A stretch of 16,997 nucleotides of DNA from JAJFKJ01 sp964443025 (GCA_964443025.1 CAYUEL010000038.1:1-16997); one strand, 5' to 3'; counted from the first letter of the stretch, positions 6,306-15,666 are shown. Notes: generated by a model from the letters alone, not told the origin. Numbers and translations are program-made.

Positions 6306-7763
6306 TTAATCTTGCCCTATGGTTGGTGCTTGTAAATGCCAATCGGCTACTTGTTGAATTTGATGCGCAATGTTTAATAAACGTGATTCTTCAAGCCGCG
6401 GTCCAATCAATTGACATCCCACGGGTAAACCATCGATAAAACCGCATGGAATAGAAATACCAGGAAGACCCGCAAGGTTAACAGCGGTTGTGTAAATATC
6501 CTCTAAATATAGGCTAATTGGATCATTGGATTTTTCACCAATTTTAAATGCAACATGCGGCGCGGTTGGGCCCAATATCGCATCCACTTGTGAAAAGGCA
6601 TTATCAAAATCATCGGAAATGAGTCGACGAATTTTTAATGCTTTTAAATAGTACGCATCGTAATAACCGGATGATAATGCATAAGTACCAATCATAATAC
6701 GACGTTTTACTTCTGCGCCAAATCCTTCACCGCGCGAACGTTCATATAAATCCAATAATGATTTAGGATCTTTACATCGATAACCGAAGCGTACGCCATC
6801 ATAACGTGATAAATTAGATGAACATTCTGCCGGTGCGATCACATAATACGCAGGAATCGAAAGGGCAGTGGCTTTTAAAGATACTTCTTTAAACTTCACA
6901 CCTTGTTTGCTCAATAGATTTTTAACATCATCGATTCGTTTTGCCATCTCTGGACTTAAACGTTCATCGAAAAATTCTTTAGGCAAACCGATGGTCATGC
7001 CTTTTAAATCTTTATTTAAATCTGCAGTAAAATCAGGTGTATCTATGTCTAAACTGGTGGAATCTTTCGGATCAAATCCTGCCATCACGTTTAACATCAA
7101 TGCAACATCTTCAGCAGTTTTTGCAAAGGGACCGCCTTGATCAAGACTCGATGCAAATGCCACCATACCATAGCGTGAAACGCGACCATACGTAGGTTTC
7201 AAACCAGTAATACCACATAACGCAGCGGGTTGACGAATGGAGCCACCCGTATCTGTGCCTGTTGCGCCTGGCACTAATCGTGCAGCAACAGCGGCAGCGG
7301 AACCACCGGAACTTCCGCCAGGAACGGTATTTTCTCGCCAAGGATTAATCACAGGACCATAAAAACTGTTTTCATTCGATGATCCCATCGCAAATTCATC
7401 CATGTTGGTTTTACCCAACATCACGCAACCGGCATCATTAAATTTTTTCACAACGGTTGCATCATAAGGAGAAATAAAATTATCCAACATCTTCGAACCA
7501 CAACTGGTTTTAATACCTTGCGTACAAAAGATATCTTTTTGTGCCATAGGAACGCCCGTTAATGGACCCGCATTTCCTTTTGCGCGTTGTTCATCGGCAT
7601 GCTTAGCCTGTTTTAATGCATGTTCTTCCGTTACTGTGATAAAACTATTTAATTTAGGATCCAGACGTTTAATGCGATTTAAAAAATGTTGTGTGATTTC
7701 AACACTGGAATAAGCTTTTGCTTTTAGATCGCGGGCAATGTCTGCTAACGTTTTATTGTGCAT
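6306..7763 (-). CDS. gatA: Aspartyl/glutamyl-tRNA(Asn/Gln) amidotransferase subunit A
   Basis: The 485-residue amidase subunit of GatCAB hydrolyses glutamine and channels ammonia to GatB. The amidase-signature catalytic triad is complete: Lys76 (VPMAQKD), cis-Ser151 in GGSSGGSAAAVAA and nucleophile Ser175 in TDTGGSIRQPA. Each lies exactly three residues before the S. aureus numbering I recall (Lys79, Ser154, Ser178). The C-terminal part carries GLPGISIPCGF and GLPVGCQLIGP, typical of GatA. The ATG at 7763 lies six bases after the gatC stop, with a GAAGAG Shine-Dalgarno inside the gatC end. Full length, no anomalies. Confidence 0.97.
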   Translation of the reverse strand: MHNKTLADIARDLKAKAYSSVEITQHFLNRIKRLDPKLNSFITVTEEHALKQAKHADEQRAKGNAGPLTGVPMAQKDIFCTQGIKTSCGSKMLDNFISPYDATVVKKFNDAGCVMLGKTNMDEFAMGSSNENSFYGPVINPWRENTVPGGSSGGSAAAVAARLVPGATGTDTGGSIRQPAALCGITGLKPTYGRVSRYGMVAFASSLDQGGPFAKTAEDVALMLNVMAGFDPKDSTSLDIDTPDFTADLNKDLKGMTIGLPKEFFDERLSPEMAKRIDDVKNLLSKQGVKFKEVSLKATALSIPAYYVIAPAECSSNLSRYDGVRFGYRCKDPKSLLDLYERSRGEGFGAEVKRRIMIGTYALSSGYYDAYYLKALKIRRLISDDFDNAFSQVDAILGPTAPHVAFKIGEKSNDPISLYLEDIYTTAVNLAGLPGISIPCGFIDGLPVGCQLIGPRLEESRLLNIAHQIQQVADWHLQAPTIGQD

Positions 7764-7769
7764 CTGTTA

Positions 7770-8060
7770 TTACTCTTCAATCACTTTGGGTACAAGGTAT
7801 AAACCGGATTCGGTTGCGGGTGTTAAACTGAGTAACGCATCGCGTTGATCAGGTTCGGTAACTTCATCCGTACGAAAACGAACCGTGTTGTCGAAAGGAT
7901 GTGCCATTGGTTTGACTTCACGCGTATCAATTTGATTCATTTCTTCAACGAGTTTGATAATGTTACTCAAATTTTTGGAATAGGCGGGAACATCAGCCTC
8001 ATTAATTTGCAAACGTGCTAGCAAGGCAATTTTTTTGACATCTTCATGTGTGATAGTCAT
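7770..8060 (-). CDS. gatC: Aspartyl/glutamyl-tRNA(Asn/Gln) amidotransferase subunit C
   Basis: The 96-residue GatC wraps around GatA and GatB and stabilises the complex. The N-terminal helix HEDVKKIALLARLQI, the middle segment LVEEMNQIDT and the extended C-terminal belt (HPFDNTVRFRTDEV, then GLYLVPKVIEE) are family-typical, and the length is standard. It is the first gene of gatC-gatA-gatB. AAGGA lies nine bases before the ATG. A possible minus-strand -10, TATAAC (8136-8131), is present but has no good -35, so the gatC promoter is uncertain. Confidence 0.96.
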   Translation of the reverse strand: MTITHEDVKKIALLARLQINEADVPAYSKNLSNIIKLVEEMNQIDTREVKPMAHPFDNTVRFRTDEVTEPDQRDALLSLTPATESGLYLVPKVIEE

Positions 8061-8142
8061 CTTACTTCATCCTTTTGAATCCAGATATCAAATCTACCAC
8101 ATTTTTGTTTCTTCCCCAAATGCACGTACCGTTATACTTTCA

Positions 8143-8157
8143 GGTACAATTGGTACA
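8143..8157. repeat. Tandem GGTACA direct repeat in the gatC/mreB intergenic region
   Basis: GGTACA occurs at 8143-8148 and again at 8152-8157, separated by ATT, giving a 9-bp period and an internal palindromic look (GTACAATTGGTAC). It overlaps the mreB -35 position, so it could be a regulator site, but nothing identifies the regulator. The rest of the 8061-8213 gap shows no ORF or terminator. Confidence 0.3.
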
Positions 8158-8179
8158 GATCGACAACACCTGATATAAT
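8150..8179 (+). promoter_or_regulatory. Extended -10 promoter for mreB
   Basis: TATAAT at 8174-8179 is a perfect -10, and TG at 8171-8172 makes it an extended -10. The -35 is weak: TTGGTA at 8150-8155 with an 18-bp spacer. It lies about 35 bases upstream of the mreB start and probably drives mreBCD and the genes behind it. Confidence 0.7.
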
Positions 8180-8213
8180 TCATGGGATACAACAAACGAA
8201 TAGGTATACCAAC

Positions 8214-9257
8214 ATGTTCAAGCAATTACGCGGATTATTTTCTACGGATATCTCCATCGATTTGGGGACAGCTAACACACTTATTTATGTGCCAGGGAAA
8301 GGAATTGTGCTGAACGAACCTTCTGTCGTGGCGATACGCAACGAACCGGGTACGGGTCATCGCAGTATACTTGCCGTGGGTACGGAAGCCAAGCGCATGC
8401 TGGGACGAACACCGGGTAATATCACGGCTATTCGTCCTCTCAAAGATGGTGTCATTGCCGACTTCCATGTAACAGAAAAAATGTTACAGCACTTTATTCA
8501 CAAAGTGCATGAATCTAAGTTTTTACGACCCAGCCCACGCGTATTGATTTGCGTACCTTGTGGTTCTACACAAGTAGAACGCAAAGCCATTCGTGAATCT
8601 GCTTTAGGTGCAGGTGCTCGAGAAGTGTATTTAATTGAAGAACCCATGGCAGCTGCGATTGGCGCAGGTTTGCCGGTGGAAGAAGCGACAGGGTCTATGG
8701 TCGTCGATATTGGTGGCGGCACAACCGAAGTCGCTATTTTATCATTGAGTGGTATCGTGTATTCAGCGTCGGTGCGTATTGGTGGGGATCGCTTTGATGA
8801 AGCAATTATCAATTATGTTCGTCGCAATTACGGCAGCTTGATTGGTGAATCAACGGCTGAACGTATTAAAACAACGATTGGTACAGCTTATCCGGGTCAA
8901 GAAGTCAGAGAAATCAGTATTCGTGGTCGCAATTTGGCTGAAGGCGTGCCAAGGGCGTTCACATTAAACAGCAATGAAATTTTAGAAGCTTTGCAAGAAC
9001 CATTGGCAGGTATTGTGGGCGCGGTGAAAGCAGCGCTGGAACAAACGCCACCTGAGCTGGCATCTGATATTGCAGAACAAGGTATTGTGTTAACGGGCGG
9101 TGGGGCGTTGTTGAGAGATCTTGATCGCTTGTTGATGGAAGAAACGGGATTACCCGTTGTAAAAGCCGACGATCCACTGACATGTGTTGCGCGAGGTGGT
9201 GGTCGAGCACTTGAAATCATGGATGAGCGGGGTGGTGATCTCCTCTCTACAGAATGA
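8214..9257 (+). CDS. mreB: Rod shape-determining protein MreB (bacterial actin)
   Basis: A 347-residue actin-like ATPase that polymerises on the inner face of the cytoplasmic membrane and positions lateral-wall peptidoglycan synthesis. The three nucleotide-binding motifs are present: phosphate-1 IDLGTANTLIY near residues 16-26, phosphate-2 MVVDIGGGTTEVAIL around 162-176 and the adenosine motif GIVLTGGGALLRDLDRLL near 290-307. An N-terminal amphipathic segment (FKQLRGLF) fits direct membrane binding. The length equals the usual proteobacterial MreB. The ribosome site before the ATG is weak (ATAGG). The stop TGA lies 16 bases before the proposed mreC start. Confidence 0.98.
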   Translation: MFKQLRGLFSTDISIDLGTANTLIYVPGKGIVLNEPSVVAIRNEPGTGHRSILAVGTEAKRMLGRTPGNITAIRPLKDGVIADFHVTEKMLQHFIHKVHESKFLRPSPRVLICVPCGSTQVERKAIRESALGAGAREVYLIEEPMAAAIGAGLPVEEATGSMVVDIGGGTTEVAILSLSGIVYSASVRIGGDRFDEAIINYVRRNYGSLIGESTAERIKTTIGTAYPGQEVREISIRGRNLAEGVPRAFTLNSNEILEALQEPLAGIVGAVKAALEQTPPELASDIAEQGIVLTGGGALLRDLDRLLMEETGLPVVKADDPLTCVARGGGRALEIMDERGGDLLSTE

Positions 9258-9260
9258 TAT

Positions 9261-9276
9261 AGGGGATACTGCCATT
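9261..9276 (+). promoter_or_regulatory. Shine-Dalgarno and ATT start of mreC
   Basis: AGGGG at 9261-9265 is followed after eight bases by ATT at 9274-9276. This is the only well-spaced ribosome site near the mreC N-terminus. It points to ATT as the initiation codon, just after the mreB stop. The in-frame GTG codons at 9184, 9232 and 9235 lie inside mreB, lack this site and would add residues not found in MreC families. Confidence 0.55.
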
Positions 9277-10128
9277 CGCGGCTTATTTCGACACAGCAAA
9301 ATTGCAGTGACTCGTCTCATGATATTTTCTACCATTTCAGTAGCATTGATGGTATTGGATTATCGCGACCAACATTTAATGCGTGTGCGTGACGCATTAA
9401 GTTTAATCGTTTTACCCATTCAGTTTATCGTTGACGTTCCTCAAAGTATTTATCGCGGTATTTCCATGCGTGTGGTTTCTAGACAAGGATTAATTACGCA
9501 AAATAATGAACTTAAAGATGAAATTTTGCAGATGAAACAGCAAATGCAAAAATTATTAGCATTAGAAGCAGAAAATAATCGATTAAAAAGTTTGTTGCAA
9601 ACATCGGCGCGGCCTGATGACAGAGTTGCCATGGTTGAGATTATGAAGGTTGCCGTGGATCCTTATTCGCATCGTGTTGTCATTAATCGTGGACGTGCAG
9701 ATGATGTTTATGAAGGACAACCCATCGTTGATGCAACCGGTATTCTTGGACAGGTTATAAAAGTAGGGCCTAAATCCAGCATTGTATTATTGCTAACAGA
9801 TAGGCAGCATGTTATTCCCGTGCAATCACAACGTAGCGGTACGCGTGCATTAGCGGTGGGTTCTGGAGAATATGATTTAATGTACCTCAATCATGTGACT
9901 GCAACCTCTGATTTTAAAGTAGGCGACAAATTAATTAGCTCAGGTTTAGGTATGCGTTTCCCTAAAGGATATCCTGTAGGCGAAGTGGTGGATGTAAAAA
10001 TGGATGCAGGTGATCAATTTGCAACAGTTTCAGTAAAACCCTATGCTCGTCCCGATGCAATTAGCGAATTATTGTTGATATGGCCGGGTGGAGAGGAGCT
10101 AGAAAATATTGAGGAACCTGCTTCATGA
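9274..10128 (+). CDS. mreC: Rod shape-determining protein MreC, probably ATT-initiated
   Basis: A bitopic inner-membrane protein that links MreB to periplasmic cell-wall enzymes of the elongasome. From the ATT at 9274 it is 284 residues: a short cytoplasmic start, a membrane helix at about 12-29 (RLMIFSTISVALMVLDY), a coiled coil at about 74-109 (ELKDEILQMKQQMQKLLALE region) and the double beta-barrel domain, with VVINRGRADDVYEGQPIVD and SSGLGMRFPKGYPVGEV as clear landmarks. IRGLF-RHSKIAVTRL lines up residue for residue with the first residues of E. coli MreC (MKPIFSRGPSLQLRL). The frame is also open upstream to a GTG at 9184 inside mreB, and an automatic caller would choose an upstream GTG or ATG. 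It overlaps mreD by four bases (ATGA). Confidence 0.93.
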   Translation: MRGLFRHSKIAVTRLMIFSTISVALMVLDYRDQHLMRVRDALSLIVLPIQFIVDVPQSIYRGISMRVVSRQGLITQNNELKDEILQMKQQMQKLLALEAENNRLKSLLQTSARPDDRVAMVEIMKVAVDPYSHRVVINRGRADDVYEGQPIVDATGILGQVIKVGPKSSIVLLLTDRQHVIPVQSQRSGTRALAVGSGEYDLMYLNHVTATSDFKVGDKLISSGLGMRFPKGYPVGEVVDVKMDAGDQFATVSVKPYARPDAISELLLIWPGGEELENIEEPAS

Positions 10129-10601
10129 AGCGAATAAAGCAACAATCATCCAGCATTATTTTTATTAGCTTTTTAGCAGCGTTAGTATTATTAACTATTC
10201 CATTACCTAATATATTATCTCTTTTACGTCCACAATTTGCATTACTCGTGTTGATTTATTGGACATTATATACACCCGAACGTGTTGGAATTACAACCGC
10301 TTTTGTGCTGGGTTTATTGTTGGATGCATTGCAAGGGGGAATATTAGGTCAATACGCGCTTGCTTTTACTATTGTTGCTTATGTTGTATACCGTTTACAA
10401 GCACGCTTACGTATGTTTCCGATATTTCAACAAATGTTCAGCGTGTTTGTTTTTATGGCACTTGTACAAGTTATTAGTATGTGGTCGCATTATTTAATGG
10501 ATCAGCCTGTGGCTTACTTGTTGCAATGGTTATCCGTATTAACAACGGCGTTATTTTGGCCGCTTGTATCAAAATCACTCAATTTTTTAAGAGACGTTTG
10601 A
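10125..10601 (+). CDS. mreD: Rod shape-determining protein MreD
   Basis: A 158-residue, strongly hydrophobic inner-membrane protein of the rod complex. Several membrane helices are visible: about 10-30 (IIFISFLAALVLLTIPL), 33-49, 54-72 (TTAFVLGLLLDALQGGILG, the conserved MreD stretch), 75-90, 103-121 and 132-150. The ATG overlaps the mreC stop (ATGA) and GAGGA precedes it by about nine bases, so translation is coupled to mreC. The length is normal. Identification rests on hydrophobic profile, the LGLLLDALQGGILGQYAL motif and position after mreC. Confidence 0.94.
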   Translation: MKRIKQQSSSIIFISFLAALVLLTIPLPNILSLLRPQFALLVLIYWTLYTPERVGITTAFVLGLLLDALQGGILGQYALAFTIVAYVVYRLQARLRMFPIFQQMFSVFVFMALVQVISMWSHYLMDQPVAYLLQWLSVLTTALFWPLVSKSLNFLRDV

Positions 10602-10605
10602 TGTG

Positions 10606-13600
10606 ATGAAATTAGATACATTTATCGAAAAACTCAAAACAATATTTTGGATGACGGTTATTGTCATCACCGTTTTCATGGCGGTTACGTTAAGTACATT
10701 GCGATTCATTATGCCTCATCTTGCTGCTTATATTCCTGAGGTTGAATCGGTGTTAAGTCGGCAATTTAATGCGCAAGTGACTGTGGCAGGTTTAGACAGT
10801 GGATGGCAAGGTTTTGGTCCAGCTATTCGCTTAGAAGAAGTAAGCATCTATCAACCTGAAACGGATTTGTTATTGGCAAAGGTTGACCATCTTGATGTTC
10901 AGCTCAATGTTTGGGCCAGCTTAATACAAAGACGTTGGGTTCCAGGCCGATTAACATTGGATGGATTATTGTTAACGTTGGTGAAAACAGAAGAAGGTAC
11001 GATAAAAGTTCAAGGTTTCGATAATGTCATCAGCGAGCAAAATTTTAATTTACTTGATTTGGTAAAACGTTTTCATCGTGTCGATATTAAAGAAGGCTCA
11101 TTTACGCTGGATTTGCATGAAGGTGATCCCATCGATTTAGAATTAGTGTATTTCACATTATCCCCGAATGGATTAAATTACCGTTTGGAACTTGATTTGC
11201 GTCGGCAAAATAATCCGGAAAAATTAACGGTTATAGCTGATTTAAAGGGTGGAATCAGTAATCCAAATTCTCTTACGGTTGATGGATACATTCAATTAGA
11301 AAATATTGGCTATGATGCTCGCTACATGAATTGGGAATTAAAAAATGTTACACCCAAGCGAGGAAGATTAAATCTCAATACATGGTTTAAATGGAAAAAT
11401 GGTACATGGGAAGAAGTGATTGGTGATGCTGACATTAAAAATTTGTTATTAAGTAACGGATTAAAGCAATTGCCTATTGATTTCATTGCGGATATTGCAT
11501 GGAAGCGCAAGGGGGATGGGTGGGAATTAAAAAGCGATGGAATTGAATTAAAAGTCGATGAAGTTTTGAGCCCGCTTCAGGAATTTGTGATCACGAGCGA
11601 CGAAACAAAAGCTTGGGATGTAAAGCTCAATGCCATTTCAATTGATAATGTATTTAAGCTGCTTGATTTGTCGGATCAACTTTCTGAAGAATTGGAAACA
11701 TGGGTTGAATATACAGAGCCGTCAGGCAGGGTAACAGATGTACAAATCATTGCAACACCGGATAATGGAAAACTATTTGATTGGCAAGTGGGCTTCAAGA
11801 TTGAAAACTGGCGACAAAATGCCTATAAAAAATATCCTGGGATCACTAACCTTGCTGGGGAATTGAGGTTAACACAAAATTATGGGCAATTTACTTTAAA
11901 TAGCAAAGATGTATTATTTAATGTTCCGGAAATTTTTGAACATCCAGTGGATGTGAAATCAGTGAATGGTTTAATTACGTGGCACAATGATGGAACATTG
12001 ACCATTAACGCTGCGGATATGCATTTTAGTACCGATGCATTTATGATTGAAACCGATTTTGAAGCTGTTGTGCCAGATGATCCAGAACAGACACAGTTAA
12101 AGCTTTCGGCAACCACAGAAAATTTCGGTACCGACGCAGCGTTGCGTTATCTACCTTCAAAAATTTTGCCTGTTGGGTTAATCACGTGGTTACATAGCAG
12201 CATCGAGCGGGGCCATATTACTCATATGGAAGCCCTATTCGAAGGTCCTATCATGCAATTTCCTTTTCGAGAAGATCAGGGTGTTTTTGAGCTTAAAATT
12301 TCCGTGAATGAAGTGGATTTGGCTTACCATAAAGATTGGCCATTGCTACAAAGTTTATCAGGCGAAGTGGTCATTGATACTAAAACGGTTCAAGCTTATG
12401 TAGATACGGGCTATTTTTACCATTCGGCTATTACACAGGCTAAAGTGTTAATTGAATTGATGGGTAAAGGAGAACCTGTGAATTTGTTTGTTTCAGGTTC
12501 TGCAGAAGGACCCGCATCCGATATGGTCAATTTTTTACAACGTTCGCCCTTGTGGAAAAAATTTCAATCAACGTTTGATGAATTTGATCTAAATGGCTCA
12601 TTGAATTTGGATTTAGATCTCAACATTCCCTTAAATCGAGGTGAGAAAAAATTCGGCGTTAAAGGACTAGCAACTTTGAAGGAAGGTGAAATACATCTGA
12701 AAAATCAAGATCTAGCATTTTCCAATATTCATGGGTCGATAAATTTTACAGAAGCCATGTTGTCGGCAAGCGATATTCAAGGAACATTTTTAGATAATCC
12801 TGCACGTTTAGAGATCACGCCGACAAAAACAGACGAAGGTTATCAAATGCGTTGGGCTTTAACATCTCAGTTTACACCACAAATATTGAATGAACATTTC
12901 CCCAATCAATTTTGGAATTTTTTCGTAGGTGAAACTACTTATACAGCCGAATTCACTACTTATATTCCCAAGCGAGATGTTCCATTGGAATTAACGGTCT
13001 CAAGTAATTTGGTGGGAATGGAAATTGATACACCTTTACCCATTGGTAAAACAAAAGAGGAAACCGTGGATGCGCGTGTTACATTCACGCCTACAAATGA
13101 ATATGGGAATCCTATTCGCTTGGTATATGGGAAATTAATTAATGCGGTTATAAATTTAAAACGTCAAGAAACAGCTTGGGATGTTGACATCGATTCAAAA
13201 GAATTGTTGGGAAATATTCACATTCCAGATGATCGCAAAAAATATCCATTACGTTTTGATTTGCAGCGATGCGCATTGCCAGCGATACGATCAGGTGGAT
13301 CATCCATGAGCAATCCTAAAGAGGTAACCGCCGTTGATTTTACATGCCAAGATATGTCAATTGGCGATCAGCAAATGGGGTTTGTGCATGTTGTCACAAA
13401 ACCAGTTGATCAGGGCGTTGAATTCAATCCTATCACTATCAGCAATCCAATTGGAAAAGTAGAAGCCAAAGGAAGTTGGCTTCGAGAAAATAACCTGGAT
13501 GTATCGAAATTTTCAGGAACGGCTGAAACAAGTGATTTGTCATATACGTTGAGTAATCTTAATATTTCAACGGATGTTCGCGATGCTAAAGGTAATTTAC

Positions 13601-14214
13601 AATTTGATTTAAATTGGCCTGGAACACCGATGGGGATCAATAAACAAAAATTATCGGGTCAGGTTACGGCACATTTGTCGAATGGCCGGATTGTTGAAGT
13701 GAATCCAGGATTTGGTCGCGTATTAGGTTTATTGAGCATGCAGGGATTGCAGCGTAGAATGCGTTTGGATTTCAGTGATGTGTTTAAAGAAGGTTTTAGT
13801 TTTGATAGCTTTGATGGTACCGCAACCATTGCGAACGGAACGATCTATACAAAGGATGCAAAATTAAAAGCGCCATCGGCTAATATTGATATTTCTGGGC
13901 AAGCAGGTTTAGCCAGCCAACAGTTGGATTTTAATTTGTACGTGAAAGCGAACATTGACCCAACCATTCCAGCTGCTGCGGTTGCACTTGCTAATCCCAT
14001 TGCAGGCGCCGCTGTGTGGGTGGCAGGGAAAATGGTCAATCCTTTAGGAAATAAAGCCTACTACCATTATCATGTGACGGGTACATGGTCAGAGCCTGTA
14101 TTTACAGACTTAAGTGAAACCTACCGTAAGAAACTTGAAGAATCTCCGCCGGCGGAAGAAGCAAAACCTGCGTCTGAACCTGCGCCCGCAACCCATACAA
14201 ATGTGTTACCATAA
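10606..14214 (+). CDS. yhdP: YhdP family AsmA-like envelope protein
   Basis: A very large protein of about 1200 residues with an N-terminal membrane anchor (about 13-36, FWMTVIVITVFMAVTLSTL) followed by a long periplasmic beta-rich region of AsmA/DUF3971 type. YhdP belongs to the AsmA-like bridge proteins (with TamB and YdbH) thought to carry phospholipids from the inner to the outer membrane. The best-conserved part is the C-terminal AsmA module around 1030-1170, with LSNGRIVEVNPGFGRVLGLL, FDSFDGTATIANGTIYT and IPAAAVALANPIAGAAVWVAGK. It ends in a short Pro/Ala/Glu-rich tail. A GTG (10603) and an ATG (10606) are adjacent possible starts two to five bases after mreD; the ATG is preferred. Slightly shorter than the ~1266-residue E. 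coli protein. Confidence 0.93.
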   Translation: MKLDTFIEKLKTIFWMTVIVITVFMAVTLSTLRFIMPHLAAYIPEVESVLSRQFNAQVTVAGLDSGWQGFGPAIRLEEVSIYQPETDLLLAKVDHLDVQLNVWASLIQRRWVPGRLTLDGLLLTLVKTEEGTIKVQGFDNVISEQNFNLLDLVKRFHRVDIKEGSFTLDLHEGDPIDLELVYFTLSPNGLNYRLELDLRRQNNPEKLTVIADLKGGISNPNSLTVDGYIQLENIGYDARYMNWELKNVTPKRGRLNLNTWFKWKNGTWEEVIGDADIKNLLLSNGLKQLPIDFIADIAWKRKGDGWELKSDGIELKVDEVLSPLQEFVITSDETKAWDVKLNAISIDNVFKLLDLSDQLSEELETWVEYTEPSGRVTDVQIIATPDNGKLFDWQVGFKIENWRQNAYKKYPGITNLAGELRLTQNYGQFTLNSKDVLFNVPEIFEHPVDVKSVNGLITWHNDGTLTINAADMHFSTDAFMIETDFEAVVPDDPEQTQLKLSATTENFGTDAALRYLPSKILPVGLITWLHSSIERGHITHMEALFEGPIMQFPFREDQGVFELKISVNEVDLAYHKDWPLLQSLSGEVVIDTKTVQAYVDTGYFYHSAITQAKVLIELMGKGEPVNLFVSGSAEGPASDMVNFLQRSPLWKKFQSTFDEFDLNGSLNLDLDLNIPLNRGEKKFGVKGLATLKEGEIHLKNQDLAFSNIHGSINFTEAMLSASDIQGTFLDNPARLEITPTKTDEGYQMRWALTSQFTPQILNEHFPNQFWNFFVGETTYTAEFTTYIPKRDVPLELTVSSNLVGMEIDTPLPIGKTKEETVDARVTFTPTNEYGNPIRLVYGKLINAVINLKRQETAWDVDIDSKELLGNIHIPDDRKKYPLRFDLQRCALPAIRSGGSSMSNPKEVTAVDFTCQDMSIGDQQMGFVHVVTKPVDQGVEFNPITISNPIGKVEAKGSWLRENNLDVSKFSGTAETSDLSYTLSNLNISTDVRDAKGNLQFDLNWPGTPMGINKQKLSGQVTAHLSNGRIVEVNPGFGRVLGLLSMQGLQRRMRLDFSDVFKEGFSFDSFDGTATIANGTIYTKDAKLKAPSANIDISGQAGLASQQLDFNLYVKANIDPTIPAAAVALANPIAGAAVWVAGKMVNPLGNKAYYHYHVTGTWSEPVFTDLSETYRKKLEESPPAEEAKPASEPAPATHTNVLP

Positions 14215-14217
14215 CTT

Positions 14218-15666
14218 ATGACCGATCTTATTGAACAAGCCAAACATATTTTATTAGATCCTACGGGTATTACAGATTCTGCTTTATCGCAAGTCATGGG
14301 CCATTTAATGGGGCGACAAATTGATCATGCCGATTTATATTTTCAAGCATCATTGCAAGAATCGTGGGCGCTTGAAGATGGGCAAGTAAAAGATGCAACT
14401 TTCAATATTGATAAAGGTGTGGGGATTCGCGCTGTTAGTGGCGAAAAAACAGGATTTTCTTATGCAGATGATATTATAGTCCCTTCGCTGGAACAGGCAG
14501 CCAAAGCAGCACGATCCATTACGCAACAAGGTGTTGAAGGCCGAATAAAAATTGCAAATAAATATGCACATGTGCCTGCGTTGTATCCTGCAATTAATCC
14601 GCTTGACAGTATTACTAAACAAGACAAAATTAATTTATTACATCAGATTGATAAACTTGCGCGCAATGCGGATCCACGTATTCAAGAAGTGATGGCAACA
14701 TTGGCGGGCAGTTATGAAGTCGTGTTGATCATTTCTCAAGATGGAACGTTTGCTGCAGATGTGCGTCCATTGGTTCGCTTAAGCGTGCGTGTGATCGCAG
14801 AAAAAGAGGGTCGACGTGAACAGGGTTACGCAGGTGGTGGTGGTCGAGGTGGTTATGATCTTGTAACATCACCAGATGTATTTCAATCTTACACTGCAGA
14901 CGCCGTGCGATTAGCCCTATTAAATCTTGATGCGATTGATGCGCCTGCAGGAGTTATGCCCGTTGTATTAGGCCCGGGTTGGCCCGGTGTGTTATTGCAC
15001 GAAGCTGTGGGACATGGTTTAGAAGGTGATTTTAATCGTAAAGGATCGAGCGCATTTGCAAATAGCATGAATAAACAAGTGGCAAGTCCGTTAGTGACGA
15101 TTGTCGATGATGGTACATTGCCTGGTCGACGTGGTTCACTAAGTATCGATGATGAAGGTGTTCAATCACAATGCACAACACTCATTGAAAATGGTATTCT
15201 CAAAAATTACATGCAAGATAAATTGAATGCGCGTTTAATGAACATGAAGCCGACCGGTAATGGTCGACGAGAATCTTACGCACATCTTCCCATGCCGCGC
15301 ATGACCAACACCTATATGCTTGCAGGAAAAAGTGATCCACAAGAAATCATCAGTTCCGTTAAGAAAGGTATTTACGCTGCTAATTTTGCTGGTGGACAAG
15401 TGGATATCACGTCAGGCAAATTTGTATTCAGCACCAGTGAAGCTTATTTAATTGAAAATGGAAAAATAACCGCGCCTGTTAAAGGTGCAACATTGATTGG
15501 TAATGGACCGGATGCGATGCGCAAAGTTTCCATGGTGGGAAATGATTTAGCACTCGATAAAGGCATTGGTGTATGCGGAAAAGCAGGACAAAGTGTTCCT
15601 GTGGGTGTTGGACAGCCGACGTTAAAAGTAGATGAATTAACCGTGGGTGGTACGCAACATGAGTGA
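14218..15666 (+). CDS. tldD: Metalloprotease subunit TldD
   Basis: A 482-residue catalytic subunit of the TldD/TldE (PmbA) heterodimeric zinc protease, which in E. coli matures microcin B17 and degrades unfolded peptides such as the CcdA antitoxin. The HExxxH metal site is intact as HEAVGH at 261-266, followed by GLEGDFNRKGSSAF. The late cysteine expected as third zinc ligand is Cys453 in GVCGKAGQSVPVGVG. AGGGGRGGYDL (about 201-211) and RMTNTYMLAGK are also family-typical. It starts three bases after yhdP with no obvious Shine-Dalgarno, suggesting coupling, and overlaps pmbA by eight bases. Full length. Confidence 0.97.
   Translation: MTDLIEQAKHILLDPTGITDSALSQVMGHLMGRQIDHADLYFQASLQESWALEDGQVKDATFNIDKGVGIRAVSGEKTGFSYADDIIVPSLEQAAKAARSITQQGVEGRIKIANKYAHVPALYPAINPLDSITKQDKINLLHQIDKLARNADPRIQEVMATLAGSYEVVLIISQDGTFAADVRPLVRLSVRVIAEKEGRREQGYAGGGGRGGYDLVTSPDVFQSYTADAVRLALLNLDAIDAPAGVMPVVLGPGWPGVLLHEAVGHGLEGDFNRKGSSAFANSMNKQVASPLVTIVDDGTLPGRRGSLSIDDEGVQSQCTTLIENGILKNYMQDKLNARLMNMKPTGNGRRESYAHLPMPRMTNTYMLAGKSDPQEIISSVKKGIYAANFAGGQVDITSGKFVFSTSEAYLIENGKITAPVKGATLIGNGPDAMRKVSMVGNDLALDKGIGVCGKAGQSVPVGVGQPTLKVDELTVGGTQHE

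Noticed and set aside
9184..9273. N-terminal extension of MreC from GTG 9184
   Set aside because: It lies almost wholly inside mreB, lacks a Shine-Dalgarno, and adds 30 residues not seen in MreC proteins.
8498..9335. Several 60-107 codon minus-strand ORFs opposite mreB
   Set aside because: They arise from codon bias of mreB on the other strand, overlap each other and have low-complexity Pro/Ser/Thr-rich composition.
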